The translations under genes and the position numbers were made by a program. A stretch of DNA of 64,000 nt from Methylomonas rosea (lineage in GTDB: Bacteria > Pseudomonadota > Gammaproteobacteria > Methylococcales > Methylomonadaceae): assembly GCF_024505055.1 (NCBI RefSeq), contig NZ_JANIBL010000002.1:62001-126000 (forward strand), written 5' to 3'. Below, one piece after another: positions 39,201 to 46,848 of the stretch. Position 1 is the stretch's first letter; every line of letters starts with the position of its first letter. Under the pieces are notes generated by a model. The model ran no database searches and was not told the DNA's origin. It saw nothing but the letters and a program-made list of their open reading frames with translations.

Positions 39201-39350
39201 CTGCTGTTCGCGTCGGGACCGGGCTCGGAAATTCAGCGGCCGCTGGCTATCGTGGTCACCGGTGGTTTGCTGTCTTCGACTTTGTTAACCCTAATCTTGT
39301 TGCCGATACTTTATCAACTATTCGGCCGCCATCCGGAGCATTGCAAATGA
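36288..39350 (+). CDS. Heavy-metal RND transporter, CzcA/CusA family
   Basis: 1020-aa proton-driven inner-membrane pump with 12 spans and two large periplasmic loops (HME-RND: IPIDAFPEVSPTQV, GMTPEEVEARITAPIE). The proton relay in span 4 reads AIAIGMLVDGAVVVVEN, with Asp401 and Glu408, but Ala395 where CzcA has the first Asp of DFGIIVD. It therefore mixes CzcA- and CusA-like features and the metal cannot be named. It starts at the TAATG overlap with the adaptor. Confidence 0.92.
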   Translation: MAGLIRFALTQRLLILLGVLLLMGGGYYAVKHIPIDAFPEVSPTQVKIIVKANGMTPEEVEARITAPIEVELLGIPHQTMLRSLAKYAITDITLDFEEGTDIYWARQQVAERLNALWGNLPEGVQGGIAPMTTPLGEMFMFAIEGGDLTLMQRRELLDWTIRPALRTVSGVADVNALGGLVRSFEVVPDNIRMASRNIDTQQLKAALQNNNRNDGAGRLTEGEEALIVRAEGRIKNEQDVKAIVVAQHEGLPTRVEDIAEVRIGALTRYGAVSKDGNGEAVTAVVLSLRGANARKTIEQLESKLAELQPSLPEGVRLNVFYNRGVLVGKAVNTVSKALLEAIVLVVVLLILFLGDLRAALTVALALPLAALVTFILMHAFGMSANLMSLGGLAIAIGMLVDGAVVVVENVITQLADHQKAERLPRLHLIYRATREVAVPVTSGILIIIIVFLPLLTLQGLEGKLFGPVAMTIVFALSGSLILSLTVIPVLASLLLKQVSHEEPWLPRKLLQWYQPVLAWCLANSKKVFIGAGAMLVASVLVFTQIGSTFMPTMDEGDIIVQLEKLPSITLLDSVALDSRVQKNILEHIPEVQTVVSRVGTDELGLDPMSLNDTDTFLILKPKSDWRMETKEELIEEIRKIMDHTPGIAFGFTQPIEMRVSEMLTGTRGDVAIKLFGADLDTLNHKAEQIETVLKTIPGASDVFTRKNEGMQFLQLSIDREAAGRFGLDSNSIEDMLRAQIEGVQLGIVQEGNKRTPLLLRGDSNTANFDNLQISLPNGDHVPITAVAKIQAVEGVVSIDREKGQRFVVIRSNVEGRDLVGFVEEARKAVAERVKLPSGFHVEFGGQFENQQRASARLSLVIPLSLGLIFLLLFSTFGSVRQAVLVLSNIPLAMIGGVFALWLSGEYLSVPASVGFIALLGIAVLNGVVMVSYFNQLCATGMELSRVVIIGSGRRLRPVLMTASIAAFGLIPLLFASGPGSEIQRPLAIVVTGGLLSSTLLTLILLPILYQLFGRHPEHCK

Positions 39351-39652
39351 GTCACGAAGCATTTTTACTGACAGTGAATGTGCCGCCCAGCCTGGAAGAG
39401 GCGCTGGTCGATTGTTTACTGTCATTGGAATGGTGGCAGGGCTTCACCAGTTTTCCGGCCAATGTTCACGATCACAATCAGCAGGGTTTGTCGCTGGCAG
39501 AGCAGGTCGCCGGGCATCAACGCAAAATTCGTTTTCAACTGTATGTCGAAAGACAAAACATTTCCGCATTATTGACTAAGCTAAAGGCGGATTTTACCGG
39601 TTCCGGACTTCATTATTGGCTGGTACCGGCTATCGAACAAGGCATCATCTAA
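39347..39652 (+). CDS. DUF3240 family protein
   Basis: 101-aa small cytoplasmic protein, known as a frequent last gene of heavy-metal RND operons, with a P-II-like ferredoxin fold suspected. Motifs are VNVPPSLEEALVDCL, and ISALLTKLKADFTGSGLHYW. It starts with ATGA overlapping the RND stop. Possibly binds metal or modulates the pump; no function is established. Confidence 0.85.
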   Translation: MSHEAFLLTVNVPPSLEEALVDCLLSLEWWQGFTSFPANVHDHNQQGLSLAEQVAGHQRKIRFQLYVERQNISALLTKLKADFTGSGLHYWLVPAIEQGII

Positions 39653-39750
39653 GCATAAAGTATGCAGAAATGTACTGGGGATGCTACAGTTCAGGAAAAC
39701 AGCGGTTAAACATTTTTGAATGAGCTATTTTTCTTGCCACACATAGCCCT

Positions 39751-40464
39751 ATGAACATTTTTTTGCGACGAATTCCTGCTAATACCAGGCATACTGAAAT
39801 TTCCGAATTTGTGGCCCCTGCTTTGAAAAGTGGCTTGTTCAGAAAATCCGGCCGTATAGTCGATGTGGAGATTCTGGCCTTACAGGATACCCGCATAGGC
39901 ACTATCGAATACCACGGGGTGGTAACGCTGGATTCCGAACTATCCGTGCAAAGAGTCATTAAAGGTTTAAAAAATCGGCGCTTTAACGGCAGAATGGTGG
40001 TGGTTAGGCCTTATTACCATCGTAGTTGGTACAACGATCCGCGCCAAAATCAGACCCCGGTGTCTGCCGATATTATCGAAAAGCGTAAGGGCGACCGCAG
40101 GCGCGGTAAATATCTGCAAGTGATCAAAAATGCGTCTGATCGTTTTAACAGCGAAGACGATTTTTTCAGAACTGTCCATCATCAACAATTCTCCATTTCA
40201 TTTATCGTACCGCCCGTCATGGAGGGGCCGATGATGGAGTGCCTGATCAGTTTTGAGGAAGAGCTGCTTAATAGCGATACAGGCGAGCACAAAATCACCA
40301 AATTTCTCACCGAAGCCGACGATGCCGATCAGCAAACCGCGCGTTTTCAGATTTATGCCGAGAAAATGGCTATTTCCGCCTTGCTGGAAAAATTGAAGTC
40401 CGAATTTGCCGGATCCGGTATCCATTACTGGATCATGCCGGTGGTGGAGAAGGGTGAAATTTAG
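39751..40464 (+). CDS. RRM-like domain fused to a DUF3240-like domain
   Basis: 237-aa protein. Residues 1-88 look like an RNA-recognition-motif fold (MNIFLRRIP as beta1/RNP2, GTIEYHGVVTL as beta3/RNP1-like, then RFNGRMVVVRPYYHRSW). A basic linker follows (EKRKGDRRRGKY). Residues ~145-237 resemble the DUF3240 protein just upstream: VPP...ECLISFEEE, and ISALLEKLKSEFAGSGIHYW is 24 of 41 identical over the last stretch. It lies 98 bp after the DUF3240 gene. The fold assignments are by eye, and function is unknown. Confidence 0.6.
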   Translation: MNIFLRRIPANTRHTEISEFVAPALKSGLFRKSGRIVDVEILALQDTRIGTIEYHGVVTLDSELSVQRVIKGLKNRRFNGRMVVVRPYYHRSWYNDPRQNQTPVSADIIEKRKGDRRRGKYLQVIKNASDRFNSEDDFFRTVHHQQFSISFIVPPVMEGPMMECLISFEEELLNSDTGEHKITKFLTEADDADQQTARFQIYAEKMAISALLEKLKSEFAGSGIHYWIMPVVEKGEI

Positions 40465-40493
40465 CTATTAAGCGGGTGCTTTAACGATGGCTT

Positions 40494-40530
40494 GAACCAA
40501 TACCCTTCAGGTTAGGAAGAGTATTGGTTC
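40494..40530. terminator. 10-bp hairpin between convergent genes
   Basis: GAACCAATAC and GTATTGGTTC around a 17-nt loop, between the RRM-DUF3240 gene and the convergent fdxA. No T-run, so a probable end-of-operon structure. Confidence 0.55.
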
Positions 40531-40545
40531 GGTAAATGACAGTTC

Positions 40546-40869
40546 TTACTTTTCCAATAACGCAAGTTTACCGGGTTTGCCGTTCCATTCGTCGGCGTCC
40601 GGCAGAGAGTCTTTCACTTCCGTAATGATAGGCCATTGTTTGGCCAGTTCCGCGTTCAGTGCCGCGAAGTGCTCTTGACCTTCGGGTAGCTCGTCTTCCG
40701 CGTGGATGGCGTTGGCTGGGCATTCGGGTTCGCACAGTGTGCAATCGATACATTCGTCAGGGTCTATAACCAGAAAATTGGGACCTTCATGAAAGCAATC
40801 GACGGGGCATACGTCAACACAGTCGGTAAATTTGCATTTGATGCAGTTTTCGGTGATTACAAAAGCCAT
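40546..40869 (-). CDS. fdxA: 7Fe ferredoxin FdxA
   Basis: 107-aa ferredoxin with one [3Fe-4S] and one [4Fe-4S] cluster: [18 protein letters not shown] and [16 protein letters not shown]. It carries electrons in the cytoplasm. GGAAG is spaced 6 nt before the ATG. It lies downstream of the EF-G gene on the same strand, with a terminator between them. Confidence 0.95.
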   Translation of the reverse strand: MAFVITENCIKCKFTDCVDVCPVDCFHEGPNFLVIDPDECIDCTLCEPECPANAIHAEDELPEGQEHFAALNAELAKQWPIITEVKDSLPDADEWNGKPGKLALLEK

Positions 40870-40937
40870 ATTGTTCTTCCAAGGTTAGGTAAATGAACAA
40901 GTTTCCGTACATGGCGGAAACTGTATGGTTAAAAATG

Positions 40938-40962
40938 CACCTGCCGCTTAACGCGGCAGGTG
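40938..40962 (-). terminator. Terminator after the EF-G gene
   Basis: CACCTGCCGC and GCGGCAGGTG form a 10-bp stem with a 5-nt loop. On the minus strand it is followed by CATTTTT, just after the EF-G stop. Confidence 0.8.
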
Positions 40963-41018
40963 ACTGATCGGCAATATTAAGCAGAGTAAGGGCCGAACAA
41001 GGTCGGCCCATATGATGC

Positions 41019-43124
41019 TTATTTGTCTTTGTTACGTTCTTTAACTTCTTTGATCACTTCTTCCGCGACGTTGCGAGGGCAAGCGGTGTAGTGCGAGAAC
41101 TCCATGGAGAACTGGCCGCGACCTGAGGTCATGGTACGCAAATCGCCAATGTAACCGAACATATCGCTCAGCGGTACATCGGCTTTGATACGTACACCGG
41201 TAATGCCGGCATCTTGCGATTTGATCATGCCGCGGCGACGGTTCAAGTCGCCGATCACGTCACCGACGTGTGCATCCGGGGTGAACACGTCGACTTTCAT
41301 GATCGGTTCCAGCAATTGCGGATTACCTTTCGGAATAGATTGGCGATACGCGGCGCGTGCAGCGATTTCGAAAGCGATGGACGAGGAGTCAACGGCGTGG
41401 AAGCCACCGTCGGTCAAGATCACTTTGAAGTCCAAGCAAGGGAAGCCTGCCAATACACCTTTGTCGATACTGGCTTTAAAGCCTTTTTCAACAGCAGGCC
41501 AGTATTCGCGAGGTACGTTACCGCCGGTTACTTGTGATTCGAAAACAAAACCGCTGCCTGGCTCGCCCGGCTCGATCACATAATCGATTTTCGCGTATTG
41601 ACCGGAACCGCCCGATTGCTTTTTGTGGGTGTAGCTGTCTTCGATACGTTGGGTAATGGTTTCGCGATACGCAACCTGTGGTTTACCCACGTTGACGTCT
41701 ACACCGTGGGTACGGCGCAAAATGTCGACTTTGATATCAAGGTGCAACTCGCCCATGCCTTTGATGATGGTTTCGCCGCTTTCTTGGTCGGTTTCGACGC
41801 GGAATGACGGATCTTCTTGAACCATCTTGCCGATCGCGATACCCATTTTTTCGTTGCTACCTTTGTCTTTAGGCGAAATCGCAATCGAGATAACTGGATC
41901 TGGGAATACCATCGGTTCCAGAGTAGCCGGTTGGTCTGGGTCGCACAAGGTGTGGCCTGTTTGCACGTTTTTCAGGCCAATCAATGCCACGATGTCGCCA
42001 GCCTGTGCGGTTTCGATCTCGTTGCGGTCATCGGCGTGCATTTCAACCATCCGACCGATACGCTCGGTTTTGCCGGTAAAGGTGTTCAACAAAGTGTCGC
42101 CTTTTTTGATACGGCCAGAGTAGATACGCACGAAGTTCAAGGCGCCGAAACGGTCGTCCATGATTTTGAAAACCAGTGCGCGCAATGGGCGGTCCGCGTC
42201 AACAATCGCGTGTTCGCCAGTAGGCACGCCTTCCAGGTCGGTTTCAGGTTGTGGATTAACTTCGGTTGGGTTCGGCAAATACTCGATCACGCCGTCTAGT
42301 ACCAACTGCACACCTTTGTTTTTGAACGACGAGCCGCAGAACGTCGGGAAGAAATCCATCGCGATGGTGCCTTTGCGGATGCAATGTTTGATTTCTTCGA
42401 TGGTAGGCTCTTCACCTTCCAGATATTTTTCCATGATGTCGTCGTCTTGATCAGCCACTTGGTCGATCAATTTCGCGCGCCATTCTTCGACTTGCTCTGC
42501 CATATCCGCAGGGACGTCTTTAATTTCGTATTTCAATGGGTCGCCGGAGTTATCCCACACCCAGGCTTTGCGAGTCAGCAAATCGACCACGCCGACAAAA
42601 TTTTCTTCTTCGCCGATAGGTAAGGTCATCACAACCGGTTTTGCGCCCAATACTTGTTCGACCTGCTTTACGACGCGGTAGAAGTCGGCACCCATTCTGT
42701 CCAGTTTGTTGACGTAGATGACTCGAGAGACTTTGGAGTCGTTCGCATAACGCCAGTTGGTTTCGGATTGTGGCTCAACACCGCCGGAACCGCAGAATAC
42801 ACCCACGCCACCGTCCAGCACTTTCAAGGAACGATAAACTTCGATAGTAAAGTCAACGTGCCCAGGGGTGTCGATGATATTGAAACGGTGCGGTTGAAAT
42901 TGGTTGGTACTGCCCGGCCAAAAACAGGTGGTCGCGGCCGATTGAATGGTGATGCCGCGTTCTTGCTCCTGCACCATGAAGTCTGTAGTCGCCGCGCCAT
43001 CGTGCACTTCGCCGATTTTGTGGATTTTTCCGGTCAGCTTCAAAATCCGCTCGGTGGTAGTGGTTTTACCGGCATCGACGTGAGCGAAGATGCCGATGTT
43101 TCTGTAAAGCGATAGATCAGTCAT
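41019..43124 (-). CDS. fusA2: Elongation factor G, stand-alone copy (EF-G2-like)
   Basis: 701-aa translocase GTPase, domains I to V complete: [46 protein letters not shown] and [19 protein letters not shown]. There is no rpsL, rpsG or tuf beside it, so it is outside the str operon, and [14 protein letters not shown] with insertions in the G domain suggests a second paralogue like FusA2 of Pseudomonas and Vibrio. Whether another fusA exists in the genome cannot be told here. Confidence 0.88.
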   Translation of the reverse strand: MTDLSLYRNIGIFAHVDAGKTTTTERILKLTGKIHKIGEVHDGAATTDFMVQEQERGITIQSAATTCFWPGSTNQFQPHRFNIIDTPGHVDFTIEVYRSLKVLDGGVGVFCGSGGVEPQSETNWRYANDSKVSRVIYVNKLDRMGADFYRVVKQVEQVLGAKPVVMTLPIGEEENFVGVVDLLTRKAWVWDNSGDPLKYEIKDVPADMAEQVEEWRAKLIDQVADQDDDIMEKYLEGEEPTIEEIKHCIRKGTIAMDFFPTFCGSSFKNKGVQLVLDGVIEYLPNPTEVNPQPETDLEGVPTGEHAIVDADRPLRALVFKIMDDRFGALNFVRIYSGRIKKGDTLLNTFTGKTERIGRMVEMHADDRNEIETAQAGDIVALIGLKNVQTGHTLCDPDQPATLEPMVFPDPVISIAISPKDKGSNEKMGIAIGKMVQEDPSFRVETDQESGETIIKGMGELHLDIKVDILRRTHGVDVNVGKPQVAYRETITQRIEDSYTHKKQSGGSGQYAKIDYVIEPGEPGSGFVFESQVTGGNVPREYWPAVEKGFKASIDKGVLAGFPCLDFKVILTDGGFHAVDSSSIAFEIAARAAYRQSIPKGNPQLLEPIMKVDVFTPDAHVGDVIGDLNRRRGMIKSQDAGITGVRIKADVPLSDMFGYIGDLRTMTSGRGQFSMEFSHYTACPRNVAEEVIKEVKERNKDK

Positions 43125-43344
43125 GGTTATACTCTAAAAATGGACATAAAAACTTTTAAACCCCAGCACCATTGCCACGGTTGGTTGTGGATCACATAGC
43201 TGCTAGTCTAGCGAAATATGCGGCCGGTCTTCGCTTTGCAAGGGTCTGAGGCGAAATTCACACGGCTTCTTCAAAGACAAGGTCAATGAAAATCTTCACA
43301 TTCTAACCGAAAAATAACAAAAAGCAGAATGTCAATTGTGTGAA

Positions 43345-44283
43345 TTAGTTAAGTAGGCTATTGGAACGGATTTGCAATTCCCGGAGTTGCATCAGTACGT
43401 AAAGTGATTGCAGGCAAGGACAGTCTACACCTTGCCGCTTGGCGGCGCGCACTGCGTTGCCGAGAATGGCCTCGGTTTCCATTGTGTGTCCACGTTCGAA
43501 ATCCAGCAGCATGCTGGTTTTGTAGGGTGGCATATCACGGGTCAGAGCAATATGATTCTCGACAATATCGGCCGGTAGCGGATGACTGCAAGCGTCGGCA
43601 ATACTACAGACTTCCTGCATGACCCGGCGAACAAAATTTTCCTGATTCTGCAATATCGCCTGAGTTGCCAGCCCACCAGACAGCACCGATAGCGGATTGA
43701 ACGGCGCATTCCAGACGCACTTTTGCCAGCGGCTGGCAATTATGTCATCACTGATCTCGCATTCGATGCCGGCTCGCAGGAACAAATCGCGCAAATACAG
43801 TGTTTTAGGGTCGTGGCTATCTGACAGATTACCCAGGATCAACTTGCCGTAAGCCAGGTGGCTAATCTCAGCGGGCGCGTTCCGGTTGCAGCAGATAAAC
43901 GCCAAGCCGCTGATCAACAGATTGTCAGGAAAAGCTTGTTGCAGCTCTTGTTCTATCTCGACGCCATTTTGAATCAGCACAATCGCCGTGTGCGGTGCTA
44001 CCGCATCGCGAATTAGCGCAACCCGATCAATGTCCGGGGTTACCTTGCTGCATAAAATTAGGTAATCAGCTTGATCATTGTAGTCGGCGGCATCGCGCAA
44101 TACCTGGCTGGGCGTAAATTGCCAACTACCCAAGGCATGGCTTTCTATTCGGTAACCCTGCTGTTGGACGACATCATAATCGGAGCGGCATACCACTGAG
44201 ACATCGGCGTCGGCCTTGGCCAGCAGGCCGCCATAAAACCCGCCGATGGCGCCGGCACCCACGATCAATACCTTGTTGTTCAT
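43345..44283 (-). CDS. panE: 2-dehydropantoate 2-reductase (ApbA/PanE family)
   Basis: 312-aa NADPH enzyme reducing ketopantoate to pantoate for coenzyme A. Rossmann start VLIVGAGAIGGFYGGLLA, catalytic Lys region RWQKCVWNAPFNPLSV with Asn, and KTSMLLDFERGHTMETEAILGN are typical. Its ATG overlaps the hda stop as ATGA, an unusual pairing. ApbA-family paralogues exist, so the exact substrate is probable, not certain. Confidence 0.85.
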   Translation of the reverse strand: MNNKVLIVGAGAIGGFYGGLLAKADADVSVVCRSDYDVVQQQGYRIESHALGSWQFTPSQVLRDAADYNDQADYLILCSKVTPDIDRVALIRDAVAPHTAIVLIQNGVEIEQELQQAFPDNLLISGLAFICCNRNAPAEISHLAYGKLILGNLSDSHDPKTLYLRDLFLRAGIECEISDDIIASRWQKCVWNAPFNPLSVLSGGLATQAILQNQENFVRRVMQEVCSIADACSHPLPADIVENHIALTRDMPPYKTSMLLDFERGHTMETEAILGNAVRAAKRQGVDCPCLQSLYVLMQLRELQIRSNSLLN

Positions 44284-44972
44284 GTTTCGTCAGCCAGAAT
44301 CTGCTTTAAAAACGGAATGGTTAATTTGCGTTGCGCGGCCAGGGTGGCGCGGTCGATTTTGTCTAGGAGCAGCCATAGCGCTGCTAAATCGTGAACATAA
44401 TGATTCAACAGAAACCGCCCTACTGCCGGCGGAATATCAAAGCCTAAAAAATGGGCTTTATAAGTCAGTGCCTCGATTAACTGATCATCGCGCAAGGGCT
44501 GAATTTTTAAGGTCAGTCCCCACGCCATCCGGGTTTTCAGGTCGGGTAAATCGAAACCTAAAAACTTCGGCGGGCAATCGGCGGCCAGCAGCAATTTATG
44601 ATTGTTCTGCCGATGGGTATTATAAAAAGCGAACAGCGCGTGTTCCCAGTCGATATGGTCGGCAAGCGTTTGAATATTGTCGAAACAGACCAGCTCCAGG
44701 TCTTCCAGGCCTTCCAACAAGGTCGGCGCCGGCAAGTTGTCGGCGTCAAAAGCCAGATAAAACGGATCTTTACCCACCAGCTTGGCTTGCTGACAACAGG
44801 CCTGCAATAAATGGCTCTTACCGCTACCGGCATCGCCCCAGATAAAAATCTGCTGCTCCTGGCCGTTTGTAGCTAAGGCCTGCAACTGAGCGACGATTTC
44901 GGCGTTATTGCCTGGAAAAAAACTGGCAAAGGTCTGATCGTTCTGAAACTCGAATTGTAAGGGGACTTGCAT
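44280..44972 (-). CDS. hda: DnaA-related replication regulator Hda
   Basis: 230-aa AAA+ protein that, with the sliding clamp, stimulates ATP hydrolysis by DnaA after initiation. It starts MQVPLQFEFQND, where a clamp-binding motif is expected (QVPLQF). Walker A region IWGDAGSGKSHLLQ, Walker B VCFDNIQ and C-terminal LKTRMAWGLTLKI follow. The longer frame upstream is rejected because the clamp motif is normally at the N-terminus. It lies between the DUF2069 gene and panE. Confidence 0.92.
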   Translation of the reverse strand: MQVPLQFEFQNDQTFASFFPGNNAEIVAQLQALATNGQEQQIFIWGDAGSGKSHLLQACCQQAKLVGKDPFYLAFDADNLPAPTLLEGLEDLELVCFDNIQTLADHIDWEHALFAFYNTHRQNNHKLLLAADCPPKFLGFDLPDLKTRMAWGLTLKIQPLRDDQLIEALTYKAHFLGFDIPPAVGRFLLNHYVHDLAALWLLLDKIDRATLAAQRKLTIPFLKQILADET

Positions 44973-44983
44973 GCCGATTATGC

Positions 44984-45328
44984 TCAGGCTTTTTCCGCTT
45001 TGTAGACATACAGACCGGCACCGAAGCACAGCAGCAGACTGAACAGCACTTCCAACAGCGCATAAGGCCGTTCTATTTGATTAACATAGGCTTCGGCGAC
45101 GCCATGCGCAAAATACGGCAGGCTCAAATAACTCATCCAGGTACAGCTTTTTAGGTCGCGGTTCAGTAAACCTTTAAACGGCAGCAATAGCGGTCCGACT
45201 GAGATTAGCAACAGCAATGCGGTTGGCAGCTTGTTTGATGGCGACAATAGCGTATGCCAAGCCATCATTAACAAAAACAGGCCGAAAAAGCCGATCAAGG
45301 CCGCGTAATAGTAATAGATTCGTTGCAT
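44984..45328 (-). CDS. DUF2069 membrane protein
   Basis: 114-aa protein with four hydrophobic segments (YYAALIGFFGLFLLMMAWHTLL, LLLISVGPLLLPFKGLL, SYLSLPYFAHGV, LEVLFSLLLCFGAGLYVYK). DUF2069 genes are frequent neighbours of hda in proteobacteria. ATG 45328 is chosen since it puts the first helix at the N-terminus. Function unknown. Confidence 0.8.
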   Translation of the reverse strand: MQRIYYYYAALIGFFGLFLLMMAWHTLLSPSNKLPTALLLLISVGPLLLPFKGLLNRDLKSCTWMSYLSLPYFAHGVAEAYVNQIERPYALLEVLFSLLLCFGAGLYVYKAEKA

Positions 45329-45432
45329 GAGAGCGGCAGTTGGCCAGAGTGATAGAGTTAAAGCTGATCTATTATCACAAAGTCTCTGCAATAATGCAGT
45401 GCCGCTCGCTTTTTAACCCAAAGGAGATGATC

Positions 45433-45999
45433 ATGATTAGAAAACTGAGTACCGCAAGCGCCGTCAGTCTGTTGAGTTTTAGCGTGCTGGCCGCCGATAG
45501 TTATACCATCGATAGCCATCACACCTTTCCCAGCTTCGAAATCAGCCATTTGGGTTTTTCCACGCAACGCGGCCGTTTTAACGAAACCAGCGGCAAAGTG
45601 ATATTGGATGCCGTAGCGGGTAAAGGCAGCATAGACATCAGCGTCAACACAGCGTCGATCAGTACCGGTTTGGCAGAGTTAGAAGAACATTTGCGCGGCA
45701 AGGATTTTTTCGATAGTGCGCAATATCCGGCGATGACCTTCAAATCCGACAAACTCAGTTTTCAAGGTGAGAAACTGGTCGGTGCTGACGGCATCTTGAC
45801 CTTGCATGGCATCAGCAAGCCCGTACACTTGAATGTCGAACGCTTTTACTGTGGAATGAATGTCATCAGATTAAAGTACACCTGCGGCGCCGATGCGGTT
45901 GGCACGATAAAACGCTCGGAGTTTGGCATCGACAAATATGTGCCGGCGGTGGGCGATGAGGTCAAGGTGCTTATTCAGGTCGAAGCTGTCAAGGATTAA
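45433..45999 (+). CDS. yceI: YceI-family periplasmic lipid-binding protein
   Basis: 188-aa exported protein. The signal peptide ends near VLAADS and the lipocalin-like barrel of the YceI family follows (YTIDSHHTFPSFEISHLGFS; GRFNETSGKVILD). Members bind isoprenoid-type lipids. AAGGAG sits 6 nt before the ATG 45433. Confidence 0.92.
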   Translation: MIRKLSTASAVSLLSFSVLAADSYTIDSHHTFPSFEISHLGFSTQRGRFNETSGKVILDAVAGKGSIDISVNTASISTGLAELEEHLRGKDFFDSAQYPAMTFKSDKLSFQGEKLVGADGILTLHGISKPVHLNVERFYCGMNVIRLKYTCGADAVGTIKRSEFGIDKYVPAVGDEVKVLIQVEAVKD

Positions 46000-46131
46000 G
46001 TGGTGTTAGCGATGAGCTAAAACTCGTGGTCATGGCGCCGAAGCTACTATTGTGACGCAACCAAGCTGTGAGATTTGTCACGGAGATGGCCGCATTGCTT
46101 TAACCCCCTAGATAGGACACGAGAGACAAAA

Positions 46132-46575
46132 ATGGAAATAAGCCTGGCCAGCGTTGCCGATATCCCGCCGCTTTGCCATCTGCTAAGCGAACTATTCAGT
46201 CAAGAAGCGGAGTTTCGTCCGGATTATGAGGCGCAGAATCGGGGATTGACGAGCATCATTACCGACCCGAACATCGGTCATATCTTTGTCGCGCGACATG
46301 ACAGCCAAATTGTGGGTATGGTTAATCTGCTTTACACAGTCTCCACCGCGCTGGGCGAGCGGGTGGCCTGGCTGGAGGACATGGTTGTGTTAAGTGACGT
46401 CCGCGGCCAAGGCGTGGGTAGCCTGTTGCTGGAGCACGCGGTGGAGTTTGCCCGGCAAAATGGTTGCCGTCGACTTAGCTTGTTAACCGATCCTGATAAC
46501 CTGCATGCTCAGCACTTTTACCGGCGACAGGGCTTTCGGGTGTCGGAGATGGTGCCGATGCGCTTGGTTTTTTGA
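46132..46575 (+). CDS. GNAT family N-acetyltransferase
   Basis: 147-aa acetyltransferase. The acetyl-CoA motif is DMVVLSDVRGQGVGSLLLEHAVEFAR, split here as VVLSDVRGQGVGS, with NLHAQHFYRRQGF near the C-terminus. The ATG at 46132 is chosen over a longer frame. Substrate unknown. The 273 bp behind it, up to 46848, hold no convincing gene. Confidence 0.8.
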   Translation: MEISLASVADIPPLCHLLSELFSQEAEFRPDYEAQNRGLTSIITDPNIGHIFVARHDSQIVGMVNLLYTVSTALGERVAWLEDMVVLSDVRGQGVGSLLLEHAVEFARQNGCRRLSLLTDPDNLHAQHFYRRQGFRVSEMVPMRLVF

Positions 46576-46848
46576 ATGTCAGTGCCACATTGCCCAAAAA
46601 AAGTATGCCCTGATGGTCGACGTCAATGCGCGGATGGGCAAGGATTATATTTATCCCGAGTATCCTGGATTGCAGGAAAACGGCGGGCCATGATGTTTTT
46701 TTGGGGCGATGCGGTGACTTTTGAATCTATCGTCGGCGTGGGAATGATGAACCGCAAGCCGGGTTAGCGCGCTAGAGCATAACCCGACAAATCGAAGCCA
46801 ACGTATAGGTTACGCTAGTGCCTAACCCAAACCTAAGCGACTCGCGTT

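Noticed and set aside
46505-46767. Two short overlapping frames after the GNAT gene
   Set aside because: No ribosome site, no recognisable composition, and the first overlaps the acetyltransferase out of frame.
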